Source: Planctomycetota bacterium
GTDB taxonomy: Bacteria > Planctomycetota > UBA1135 > UBA2386
DNA: 50,917 nucleotides
Reading direction: 5' to 3'
Assembly (NCBI GenBank): GCA_016235155.1
Contig: JACRLW010000008.1
Location: 66,062-116,978, forward strand
Program-made: the position numbers and the translations under genes
Notes under the pieces: model-generated
Seen by the model: the letters and a program-made list of their open reading frames with translations, nothing else
Database searches by the model: none
Told to the model about the DNA's origin: nothing
In this document: positions 15,535-24,557 of the stretch, piece by piece
Position numbering within the stretch: position 1 is the stretch's first letter
Layout: every line of letters begins with the position of its first letter

Positions 15535-17931
15535 ATGGCCCTCAAGAAGTCCCAACTCTATTCGTCCCTCTGGTCGAGCTGCGACGAGCTGCGCGGCGGC
15601 ATGGATGCCTCGCAGTACAAGGACTACGTCCTCGTGCTGCTGTTCATCAAGTACGTCAGCGACAAGTACGCGGGCCAGAAGTTCGCTCCGATCGCGATCC
15701 CGCCCGGCGCCAGCTTCGCCGACATGCGAGCCCTGAAGGGCAAGCCCGACATCGGCGACCAGATCAACAAGCGCATCGTCGAGCCGTTGGCGAAGGCGAA
15801 CAAGCTCGCCGACATGCCGGACTTCAACGACGACGGCAAGCTCGGCAGCGGCAAGGAGAAGGTCGAGCGCCTCACCAACCTGATCGCGATCTTCGAGAAC
15901 CCGGCGCTCGACTTCTCGAGGAACCGCGCCGACGGCGACGACATCCTCGGCGACGCCTACGAGTACCTGATGCGGCACTTCGCCACCGAGAGCGGCAAGA
16001 GCAAGGGGCAGTTCTACACGCCGGCCGAGGTGAGCCGCGTGATGGCGCAGATCCTCGGCATCCGGCACGGCAAGACCACCGCGTCGACGACGGTCTACGA
16101 CCCGACCTGCGGTTCGGGCTCGCTCCTGCTGAAGGTCGGCGACGAGGCGGGCACCAAGGTCACGCTGTACGGGCAGGAGAAGGACTCGGCGACGAGTGGC
16201 CTCGCGCGGATGAACATGATCCTGCACGACAACCCGACGGCGCAGGTCGAGCAGGGCAACACGCTGACGGACCCGCGCTACAAGGACGGCGACGCGCTCA
16301 AGACCTTCGACTACGTCGTCGCCAATCCGCCCTTCTCGGACAAGCGCTGGAGCACGGGGCTCGACCCGCAGCACGATCCGCACCAGCGCTTCCAACCGTT
16401 CGCTGTGCCGCCGCACAAGCAGGGCGACTACGCCTACCTGCTGCACATCGTGCGTTCGCTGAAGAGCACCGGGCGCGGCGCCTGCATCCTTCCGCACGGC
16501 GTGTTGTTCCGCGGCAACGCCGAGGCCGAGATCCGCAGGAAGCTGGTCGAGAAGGGCTACATCGAGGGGATCATCGGCCTGCCCGCCAACCTGTTCTATG
16601 GCACGGGCATTCCGGCCTGCATCGTCGTGATCGACAAGCGCGACGCGGCGGGTCGCAAGGGGATCTTCCTCATCGACGCGAGCCAGGGGTTCTTGAAGGA
16701 CGGGCCGAAGAACCGCCTGCGCGCGCAGGACATGCACCGCATCGTCGACGCGTTCCGCAGGAAGCTCGACGTGCCACACTATGCGCGGATGGTGGGCAAG
16801 GACGAGATCGCGAAGAACGACTTCAACCTGAACCTGCCGCGCTACATCGACAGCCAGGTCCAAGAGGATCGGCAGGACATCGCGGGGCATCTGCTCGGTG
16901 GGATCCCGGTCGCGGACGTCGACGCGCTGGCGGAGTACTGGGCGGTGTGCCCGGGGCTGAAGCAGGCACTGTTCCGGACGAGCCGGGCTGGATACGTCGC
17001 GCTCGCGGTCGACAAGTGCTCGATCCAGGCGACGATCCACGGGCATCCGGAGTTCGCGGCGTTCGTCAATGGGATGAACGCGCACTTCGCGGCTTGGCGC
17101 GACAAGGTGCGGCCGGTGATGGAGGGGCTCGGGGTCGGCTGTCATCCGAAGCAGGTGATTGTCGAGCTGGCCGAGGGCTTGCTCGCGCACTACCAGGGCC
17201 GGGCCTTGGTCGACGCGTATGACGTCTACCAGCACCTGATGGACTACTGGGCCGCGACGATGCAGGACGACGGCTACCTGATCGCGTCGGACGACTGGAA
17301 GGCGGAGACGTATCGGGTGATCGAGACCGACAAGAAGGGGCGGCAGAGGGACAAGGGCTGGGCCTGCGACCTCGTGCCGAAGGAGTTGGTCGTCGCGCGG
17401 TACTACAAGGCAGAGCAGGCGGAACTCGATCGCTTGCAAAGCGAGCTCGACGGCGTGAACGCGCGGCTCGCGGAGTTGGAGGAGGAGCACGCCGGCGAGG
17501 ACGCGGTGTTCGGCAGCTTCGACGCGATCAACAAGCAGACGGTTGCGGCCGGCCTGGCCGACCTGGAGGGCGTGGCCGAAGGTGTCGATGATGCGGCCGT
17601 ACTCGCCGAGTGGCTGAAGCGGAACAGAGAGGAGGGGGAACTGAAGAGGCGCATCCGACAGGCCGAGGCGGACCTCGACGCCAAGGCGCTGGCGCACTAC
17701 GCGAAGTTGCGCGATGGCGACGTCAAGGCTCTCGTCGTCGGCGACAAGTGGCTCGCGGCGATCGAGTCGGCGATCCACGGCGAGATCGATCGCGTGAGCC
17801 GGCAACTGACGCAGCGCGTGAAGGAGCTGGCCGACCGCTACGAAGTGGCATTGCCCGAGGCCGCGAGTCGGTTGGACGCGCTGCAGGCCAAGGTGAATGG
17901 TCACCTTGTGAAAATGGGCTTTGCATGGTGA
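15535..17931 (+). CDS. hsdM: Type I restriction-modification DNA methyltransferase subunit HsdM
   Basis: 798 residues. An N-terminal four-helix HsdM domain (LWSSCDELRGGMDASQYKDY) precedes the N6-adenine methyltransferase core: SAM motif I DPTCGSGSLL (~residue 189) and catalytic motif IV NPPF (residue ~264). QFYTPAEVSRVMAQIL is typical of the family. The C-terminal ~300 residues are an extension ending in coiled-coil-like segments (AELDRLQSELDGVNARLAELEEEH) that should contact HsdS. With HsdS it methylates a bipartite site. ATG 15535 begins the conserved MALKKSQLYSSLW; the open frame upstream is non-coding. The stop overlaps the hsdS start. Confidence 0.95.
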   Translation: MALKKSQLYSSLWSSCDELRGGMDASQYKDYVLVLLFIKYVSDKYAGQKFAPIAIPPGASFADMRALKGKPDIGDQINKRIVEPLAKANKLADMPDFNDDGKLGSGKEKVERLTNLIAIFENPALDFSRNRADGDDILGDAYEYLMRHFATESGKSKGQFYTPAEVSRVMAQILGIRHGKTTASTTVYDPTCGSGSLLLKVGDEAGTKVTLYGQEKDSATSGLARMNMILHDNPTAQVEQGNTLTDPRYKDGDALKTFDYVVANPPFSDKRWSTGLDPQHDPHQRFQPFAVPPHKQGDYAYLLHIVRSLKSTGRGACILPHGVLFRGNAEAEIRRKLVEKGYIEGIIGLPANLFYGTGIPACIVVIDKRDAAGRKGIFLIDASQGFLKDGPKNRLRAQDMHRIVDAFRRKLDVPHYARMVGKDEIAKNDFNLNLPRYIDSQVQEDRQDIAGHLLGGIPVADVDALAEYWAVCPGLKQALFRTSRAGYVALAVDKCSIQATIHGHPEFAAFVNGMNAHFAAWRDKVRPVMEGLGVGCHPKQVIVELAEGLLAHYQGRALVDAYDVYQHLMDYWAATMQDDGYLIASDDWKAETYRVIETDKKGRQRDKGWACDLVPKELVVARYYKAEQAELDRLQSELDGVNARLAELEEEHAGEDAVFGSFDAINKQTVAAGLADLEGVAEGVDDAAVLAEWLKRNREEGELKRRIRQAEADLDAKALAHYAKLRDGDVKALVVGDKWLAAIESAIHGEIDRVSRQLTQRVKELADRYEVALPEAASRLDALQAKVNGHLVKMGFAW

Positions 17932-19109
17932 GGCCCACCCACAGGCGCAGCGAGGTAGGGCTGATTCCGAACGAGTGGGAGGTGGTTGCCCTCGGGTCCC
18001 TCTGCCACTGCTACTCCGGAGGTACTCCGAATACGTCCGTGCCTTCGTACTACGGTGGCAGCATCCCGTGGGTTACTTCGGGTGACTTGAACCTGCTACG
18101 CATCAGGGATGTTCCCGGCCGGATCACTACGGCAGGACTTGCCAACTCAGCTGCGAAGATGGTGGAGCCCGGGACGCTCCTCGTTGCGCTGTACGGTGCC
18201 ACAGCGGGAGTAGCTGCGCTGACGGAGATACGTGCGGCCATCAACCAAGCCGTCATGGCTGTGGTGACCAGGCGGTTGGCAACTGAGTACCTCTTTCAGT
18301 TCCTCCGCTACAGGAAAGAGGCACTGATCAAGACCTACACGCAGGGAGGACAGCCAAACCTGACGGGGGGGATTGTCCGGTCATTCCTGGTGCCGATTCC
18401 GAATGCGCGTGTTGAACAAGAAGCCATCGCCGAGGCGTTGGGCGATGCGGATGCGTTGATCGAATCGCTGGAGCAACTGCTCGCCAAGAAGCGCCACATC
18501 AAGCAAGGCGCCATGCAGGAACTGCTCACCGGCAAGAAGCGCCTGCCGGGCTTCTGCAAGCCATGGATCGCACGTCGACTGGATGAGATCGCAGAGGTAG
18601 TGATGGGGCAGTCTCCGAGTTCCCGGCACTACAACACCAAGGGGAATGGTCTCCCGCTCATTCAAGGCAACGCTGACATTCGCGACCGAAGGACCGTGCG
18701 GCGGGTCTTCACGACTGAGGTCACCAAACGGGGACGGAGCGGAGATACTCTGATGTCCGTCCGAGCACCTGTAGGCGAGATCTCGCGCGCCTGTTTCGAC
18801 GTCTGCCTTGGCCGAGGAGTTTGCGCGATCCGCAGCAGCAGCGCGCTTGTTTACCACGCACTCATCGCCATGGAACCGACATGGGTGAAGCTCGCCAGCG
18901 GTTCTACCTTCGACTCTGTGAACGGATTTACAGTGAAGGCCGTCCAGATCTTCATGCCGATGGATGAAGCCGAACAGGCCGCCATCGCCGAAGTCCTCGC
19001 GGACATGGACGCCGAGCTCGCGGCCCTCGAAGCCAAGCTCACGAAGGCCCGCCAGCTCAAGCAGGGCATGATGCAGGAGCTGCTGACCGGCAGGATCCGC
19101 CTCGTATGA
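17925..19109 (+). CDS. hsdS: Type I restriction-modification specificity subunit HsdS
   Basis: 394 residues with two target-recognition domains (~15-150 and ~215-345), each followed by a matching coiled-coil spacer: EQEAIAEALGDADALIESLE...KQGAMQELLTG and EQAAIAEVLADMDAELAALE...KQGMMQELLTG. Sequences such as GGTPNTSVPSYYGGSIPWVT are typical TRD starts. It determines the DNA sequence for methylation and cleavage. ATG 17925 overlaps the hsdM stop by 7 nt. The TRDs have visibly lower GC and more mixed codon use than the spacers and neighbours, as expected for exchanged specificity cassettes. Confidence 0.95.
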   Translation: MVRPTHRRSEVGLIPNEWEVVALGSLCHCYSGGTPNTSVPSYYGGSIPWVTSGDLNLLRIRDVPGRITTAGLANSAAKMVEPGTLLVALYGATAGVAALTEIRAAINQAVMAVVTRRLATEYLFQFLRYRKEALIKTYTQGGQPNLTGGIVRSFLVPIPNARVEQEAIAEALGDADALIESLEQLLAKKRHIKQGAMQELLTGKKRLPGFCKPWIARRLDEIAEVVMGQSPSSRHYNTKGNGLPLIQGNADIRDRRTVRRVFTTEVTKRGRSGDTLMSVRAPVGEISRACFDVCLGRGVCAIRSSSALVYHALIAMEPTWVKLASGSTFDSVNGFTVKAVQIFMPMDEAEQAAIAEVLADMDAELAALEAKLTKARQLKQGMMQELLTGRIRLV

Positions 19110-20533
19110 AGGAGAGCCAGAACACCGAGTGGAAGCTGAACTGGCGCGACGAGTACCTGCGCTGGATCTGCGGCTTCGCCAACGCCGAGGGCGGCGTGCT
19201 CGTGCTCGGCCGCGACGACAAGGGCAACGCGATCGGCGTCGACAACAGCAAGAGGTTGCTCGAAGACCTGCCCAACAAGATCCGCGACGTGCTCGGCATC
19301 ATCGTCGACGTCCACCTCGTTCTCGAAGCCGGCAAGGAGCTGATCGAGGTCCGCGTCGAGCCCTACCCGAGTCCGATCAGCTACAAGGGCGAGTACCACT
19401 ACCGCAGCGGCAGCACCAAGCAGGAACTCAAAGGCGCGGCACTCGAGCGCTTCCTGCTGCGGAAGCGCGGCCGCCACTGGGACGACGTGCCGGAGCCGTC
19501 GTTCACCGTGCGCGGCACGAGCACCGCCGCGTTCCGGTTGTTCCGGCAGCAGGCGAAGCGGAGCGGGCGCGTCGACCCCGCCGTGTTGCGCGATAGCCGG
19601 ACCGCCATCCTCGACAACCTCGAGCTCGTCGACCGCCACGGGATCAAGCGCGCGGCGTGCTTGCTGTTCTCGGATCGGCCGGAGCGCTTCGTCAGCGGGG
19701 CGTGGATCAAGATCGGCTTCTTCGTCACCGACGATGACCTGCGCTACCAGGACGAGATCCGCGGCAACCTCTTCGGCCAGGTCGAGGCGACGATCGAACT
19801 GCTGAAGGCGAAGTACCTGAAGGCCGCGATCCGTTACGAAGGCATCCATCGTCGCGAGGACTTCGCGTTTCCCGAAGCGGCGCTGCGCGAAGCGCTGCTC
19901 AACGCCGTGGTGCACAAGGACTACGCGAGCGGCATCCCGATCCAGGTCAGCGTGTACGAGGACCGGCTCGTCCTGTGGAACCCCGGCGAGCTGCCGGAGC
20001 GCTGGACCGTCGCGAACCTCTTGCGCAAGCACGCGTCGCGGCCGTTCAACCCGCTGCTCGCGAACGCGTTCTTCCGCGCCGGCTACATCGAAGCCTGGGG
20101 TCGAGGCATCGAGAAGATCGCGTGCGAATGCCGCGCGCACGGCATCGAGCCGCCCGAGTACGACTCCGAGATGGCCGGCTTGATGGTGACGTTCCGCGGC
20201 AGTGCTTCACACGCAGCGGCCCTGCGCGCGCAGGCGGACGGTTCGGCGGGTACTACCCCGATCCCTACCCAGATCGGGCCGCGAGAACCGCGTCGTACTA
20301 CCCAGAAACAGGTGGGGACTGCCCCGATCCCCACCCGAGAAGGTCCGGCGACCACCCAGGAACGGATCGTCGAGCTCTTGCGCAACAACCCCGCGGCGTC
20401 GCGGAGCGAGCTGGCTGTCGAGATCGGCATCTCTCCCGATGGCATCAAGTACCAGCTCGATCGGTTGAAGCAAGCTGGGCGGATCCGCCGGCAGGGCGCG
20501 GCGCGCGGCGGAACGTGGGAGGTGCTCTGGTGA
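19106..20533 (+). CDS. Schlafen/AlbA_2-type ATP-binding protein with winged helix, RM-associated
   Basis: 475 residues. An N-terminal AlbA_2 (AAA_4/Schlafen-like) domain (~1-125: ESQNTEWKLNWRDEYLRWI, GFANAEGGVLVLGRDDKGN) is followed by an HATPase_c_4-type domain (~255-350: FPEAALREALLNAVVHKDY, ENPGEL-like WNPGELPERW, EAWGRGIEKI). A linker holds two related PIPT segments (TPIPTQIGPREP, APIPTREGP), and a winged helix ends the protein (ELAVEIGISPDGIKYQLDRL). Such genes are often found inside type I RM operons, where a regulatory or auxiliary anti-phage role is suspected but not proven. The start overlaps the hsdS stop (ATGA) and the stop overlaps the hsdR GTG, so it is built into the operon. Confidence 0.87.
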   Translation: MKESQNTEWKLNWRDEYLRWICGFANAEGGVLVLGRDDKGNAIGVDNSKRLLEDLPNKIRDVLGIIVDVHLVLEAGKELIEVRVEPYPSPISYKGEYHYRSGSTKQELKGAALERFLLRKRGRHWDDVPEPSFTVRGTSTAAFRLFRQQAKRSGRVDPAVLRDSRTAILDNLELVDRHGIKRAACLLFSDRPERFVSGAWIKIGFFVTDDDLRYQDEIRGNLFGQVEATIELLKAKYLKAAIRYEGIHRREDFAFPEAALREALLNAVVHKDYASGIPIQVSVYEDRLVLWNPGELPERWTVANLLRKHASRPFNPLLANAFFRAGYIEAWGRGIEKIACECRAHGIEPPEYDSEMAGLMVTFRGSASHAAALRAQADGSAGTTPIPTQIGPREPRRTTQKQVGTAPIPTREGPATTQERIVELLRNNPAASRSELAVEIGISPDGIKYQLDRLKQAGRIRRQGAARGGTWEVLW

Positions 20534-23500
20534 ACAACATCGGCAAGCCCGAACGGGTGACACAGGACCGGGTGGTCAAGCTGTTCCGCAACGAGCTCCG
20601 CTACCGCTACCTCGGCGACTGGAGCGACCGCGGCAACCGCAACATCGAAGAGGAACTGCTGACCGCGTGGCTCACCAGGCGCGGCCATCGCCAAGAGCAG
20701 ATCGCGGCAGCGCTGCATCGGCTGCGCACCGAGGCCAACCACCCGAGCCGTTCGCTGTACGGCAACAACCAGGAGGTCTACAAGCTGCTGCGCTACGGCG
20801 TGAGCGTGAGGACCGGGGCGGGAGCGGTCCACGAGACCGTGCACCTCGTCGACTGGAAGGACCCGACGGCGAACGACTTCGCGATCGCCGAGGAGGTCAC
20901 GCTGAGGGGCGATCTCGAACGGCGACCCGACCTCGTGCTCTATCTGAACGGCCTCGCGATCGCGGTGCTCGAGCTGAAGAACAGCCGGGTCAGCATCGGC
21001 GACGGGATCCGCCAGAACCTGTCCAACCAGCAGCCAGGGTTCCACGCGTGGTTCTGCAGCACGGTGCAGTTCGTGGTCGCCGGCAACGACACGGAAGGCC
21101 TTCGCTACGGAACGATTGCTGAAGATGTGCGGCAAGGAGCGCCTGATCGAACTGCTGCACGACTTCGTGCTGTTCGACGGCGGGGTGAAGAAGGTGCCGA
21201 GGGTGCATCAGTACTTCGGCATCAAGGCAGCGCAGGAGCACGTGCGCCGGAAGCAGGGCGGCGTCATCTGGCACACGCAGGGCAGCGGCAAGAGCATCGT
21301 CATGGTGCTGCTGGCGAAGTGGATCCTCGAGAACAACAGCGAGGCGCGCGTGGCGGTCATCACCGACCGCGACGAACTGGACAAGCAGATCGAACGCGTG
21401 TTCCACGACACGGGCGAGACGATCCGCCGGGTGCGCAGCGGACGCGAACTGCTGCAGCAACTCGGTCAGGCGAGCCCGCGCCTCCTGTGTTCGCTCGTCC
21501 ACAAGTTCGGGCGGCGCGACGTCGACGACTTCGAGGCGTTCCAGAAGGACCTGTCGGGTCAGCCGAGTGCGACGGTCGGCCAGGTGTTCGTGTTCGTCGA
21601 CGAGTGCCATCGCACGCAGAGCGGGAAGCTCCATCGCACGATGAAGGCGATGATGCCGCACGCGGTGTTCGTCGGCTTCACCGGGACGCCGCTCCTGAAG
21701 CAGGACAAGCAGACCAGCCGCGAAGTGTTCGGGGGCTACATCCACACCTACAAGTTCGGCGAGGCCGTCGCGGACAAGGTCGTGCTCGACCTCGTCTACG
21801 AGGCGCGCGACATCGAGCAGCGGCTCGGTTCGACGGACCGGATCGACGCGTGGTTCGAGGCGAAGACCCGGGGACTCAACGACTGGCAGAAGAGCGAGCT
21901 GCGGCAGCAGTGGGGCACGATGCAGAACGTGCTCAGCGCCCGGGGGCGCATGGCGCGCATCGTTGCGGACATCGTCTTCGACTTCGGCACGAAGCCGCGC
22001 CTGGTGAGCGAGCGGGGCAACGCGATCCTGGTGGCGTCGAGCATCTACGAGGCGTGCAAGTACTTCACCCTGTTCCAGAAGACGCCGTTCAAGGGCAAGT
22101 GTGCGGTCGTGACGTCCTACGTCCCGGAGGCCGGGGACGTGACCAAGGAGGAGATCGGCGCCAACACCGAGACGGACAAGCAGTTCGTCTTCAACACCTA
22201 CCAGGAACTGTTGGCCGGAGTCGTCGCGCGGACGCGCATGACGCAGACCGAGACCTACGAGGAGGATGCCAAGGCCTTGTTCCTCTCGCAGCCGGCCAAC
22301 ATGAAGCTGCTGATCGTCGTGCAGAAGCTGCTCACGGGATTCGACGCTCCGTCGTGCAGCTACCTCTACCTCGACCAGTCGATGCAGGATCACGGTCTGT
22401 TCCAAGCGATCTGCCGGACCAACCGGCTCGACGGCGACGACAAGGACTTCGGTCGCATCGTCGACTACAAGAACCTGTTCCAGAAGCTGGAGAACGCGAT
22501 CGCGGTCTACTCCGCGGAACTGGACCGCAGCGATGGAGGCGAGGATCCGCAGGTGTTGCTGCAGGATCGGCTGAAGAAGGGGCGGGAGAACCTCGACCAC
22601 GCCCTCGAAGCGCTGGATCTCCTGTGCGAGCCCGTCGCGGCGCCGAAGGGCGAGTTGGAGCACATCCGCTACTTCTGCGGCAACGTCGAGTCGCCCGACG
22701 ACCTGAAGCTGCACGAGCCGCAGCGCGCCACCCTCTACAAGGCGGTCGTCGGGTTGGTGCGCGCCTACGCCAACCTCGCGGACGATCTGGAGGCAGCCGG
22801 CTATGACGCGGCCGACGTCGCTCGCATCAAGCAGCGCCTGCGCGAGTACCTGGACCTACGGGAGATCGTGAGGCGGGCGAGCGGCGAGACGCTGGATCTG
22901 AAGGCCTACGAGGCCGACATGCGTCACCTGCTCGACGCCTTCATCGAGGCCGACGAACCGCGCAAGGTCTCGGAGTTCGACGACGTCGGGTTGATGGAGC
23001 TGATCGCGCGCACGGGGCTGGAGCGGGCGCTGCAGAGCCTCCCGGCGCGAGTGCGCAAGAACCAGGCGGCGGTCGCCGAGACGATAGCCAACAACGTGCG
23101 CAGCAAGATCATCAAGGAGCACCTGAGCGACCCGGCCTACTTCGACCGCATGTCGCGGTTGCTGCAGGAGATCATCGAGGACCTGCGCGCCAGGCGGATC
23201 GACTACCAGCGCTATCTCCAACGCATCGGCGAACTCGCGCGGCAAGTGCAGGAGGGACACGACCGGGGAACTCCGGACCGACTGCGGACTCCCGGGCAGC
23301 GGGCGATCTTCAACAACCTGCGGCACGAGGAGCCCCGGTCCGCCGGCGAGATCATGGAGCCGGTGGCCGACTTCGGTCCCGAAGCGACGGCCAGGGTGGG
23401 GCTCGCCCTGACCATCGACGAGACGATCCGACGCGTGCGTCCCGACGACTGGCGCGGTCACCAGGCGCGCGAGAACACGATCAAGCAGGCGTTGCTGCCG

Positions 23501-23569
23501 TTGCTCGGCGGCGATGCCGAGGCCGTCGAGCGGCTGTTCAAGGTCATCAAGCAGCAGGCGGAGTACTGA
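20530..23569 (+). pseudogene. hsdR: Type I restriction endonuclease subunit HsdR, internal deletion and frameshift
   Basis: GTG 20530 (overlapping the previous stop) opens the N-terminal nuclease domain: YGNNQEVYKLLRYGV and the PD-(D/E)xK core RPDLVLYLNGLAIAVLELKNS. This frame breaks near 21115, just after GLRYGTI. A second frame continues from LLKMCGKERLIELLHDF with all helicase motifs: TQGSGKS (Walker A), VDECHR, FTGTP, QAICRTNR, to the stop at 23569. In homologues about 25-50 residues normally lie between GLRYGTI (then ETPEKYxLxWKE) and LLxLCxKxRLLELIHDF. They are missing, and the lost length is not a multiple of three. As written it gives no full-length HsdR. Either restriction is lost while methylation persists, or the sequence is wrong here. 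Confidence 0.85.
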
Positions 23570-24285
23570 TGCCGACGCTGCTCCGCCTCGGTGAGACGAA
23601 GGTCGAAGTCGTGCGGCGCGCGATCAAGAACGTCCACCTGAGCGTCTACCCGCCGACCGGTCGCGTGCGCATCTCCGCGCCGACGCACCTCTCCGACGAT
23701 GCCGTGCGCCTGTTCGCCATCGCGAAGCTCGGGTGGATCCGCCGCCAGCAGTCCAAGCTGCGCGAGCAGGAGCGCGAGTCGCCGCGGGAGTTCCTGGATC
23801 GCGAGAGCCACTACCTCTGGGGCAGGCGCTATCTGCTGAAGATCGTCGAGACGGAAGGGGCGAGCGGCGTCGAACCGCGGCCGCGAGCCCTCGTGCTGAG
23901 GTTGCGGTCCGGAGCGAGTCGCGACGACGCGCAGCCCGTGCTGGCGAAGTGGTATCGCGCGGAGGTCCGGCGGGAGGCGGAGTCGATGATCGCCAGGTGG
24001 GAGCCAACCCTCGCCGTGAAAGTGCGGGGCCTTTTCGTCCAACAGATGAAGACGAGGTGGGGCAGTTGCAACGCGGGCGCGCACACGATCCGCCTGAACA
24101 CCGAACTCGCGAAGAAGCCCCCCGAGTGCCTCGAGTACATCGTGGTGCACGAGATGCTGCACCTGATCGAGCCGACGCACGGTCGTCGTTTCGTGGCGAT
24201 GCTGGATCGAGTGCTGCCTCAGTGGGAGCGGACGCGCGACCTGCTCAACCGGCTGCCGGCGCGGCACGAGAACTGGCGCTACTGA
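23569..24285 (+). CDS. YgjP-like (DUF45) zinc metallopeptidase, RM-associated
   Basis: 238 residues of the YgjP/DUF45 (SprT/WLM-like) family. The zinc motif is VVHEMLHLIEPTHGRRF (HExxH plus third ligand His, ~residues 190-206), and the family hallmark KTRWGSCNAGAHTIRLN lies just before it. Cytoplasmic, with no signal peptide. Genes of this family are frequent at the end of type I RM operons; the substrate is unknown. The ATG overlaps the hsdR stop (TGATG) and GGAG precedes it, one of the few visible Shine-Dalgarno-like sites here. It ends the island. Confidence 0.92.
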   Translation: MPTLLRLGETKVEVVRRAIKNVHLSVYPPTGRVRISAPTHLSDDAVRLFAIAKLGWIRRQQSKLREQERESPREFLDRESHYLWGRRYLLKIVETEGASGVEPRPRALVLRLRSGASRDDAQPVLAKWYRAEVRREAESMIARWEPTLAVKVRGLFVQQMKTRWGSCNAGAHTIRLNTELAKKPPECLEYIVVHEMLHLIEPTHGRRFVAMLDRVLPQWERTRDLLNRLPARHENWRY

Positions 24286-24291
24286 GTTCTT

Positions 24292-24512
24292 CACCGGCTC
24301 ACGCCGACCATCGGCGGATGAAACGGTGGCCGGTGTTTCCAGGGAGCACGACTCGGCCCTGACGCGTCGCGATCGCCCGGCGCCCATCAGGCGCCGAGGA
24401 GGGGGAGGCCGCGTGTCGCGGCCGATGCGGGGGAGGGTCAGCCTCCCCCGCCAGCAAGCAACCCGTTCCACACCGGCTCGCGTCGTCCAAGGTGGCCGGT
24501 GTTTCCAAGGAG
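24292..24512. repeat. Paired hairpin-forming direct repeat in 272-nt intergenic spacer
   Basis: The gap between two convergent genes holds two copies of an arrangement: CACCGGCTC (24292-24300 and 24471-24479) followed by GGTGGCCGGTGTTTCCA (24325-24341 and 24491-24507, 17/17 identical), then nGGAG. In each copy CACCGGC pairs with GCCGGTG to make a stem. Copy 1 also has an inner CGCCGA/TCGGCG hairpin. Between the copies lie GGCGCC-CATCA-GGCGCC (24379-24395) and GGCCGCG-TGT-CGCGGCC (24407-24423), the latter overlapping an alternative GGGGGAGGC/GCCTCCCCC pairing (24401-24409/24441-24449). I see no coding potential. Confidence 0.55.
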
Positions 24513-24557
24513 GGCAGGCAGCTTCGCCGCACCGCGCAGCCCGACGCGCCGGGGCCG

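Noticed and set aside
21116..21118. TTG as the start of a separate helicase gene
   Set aside because: No Shine-Dalgarno or promoter-like sequence, and the upstream frame encodes the matching HsdR nuclease domain; one damaged gene is simpler.
24286..24557. CRISPR-like or small coding gene in the repeat-bearing spacer
   Set aside because: Only two repeat copies with non-uniform spacing and no codon periodicity.
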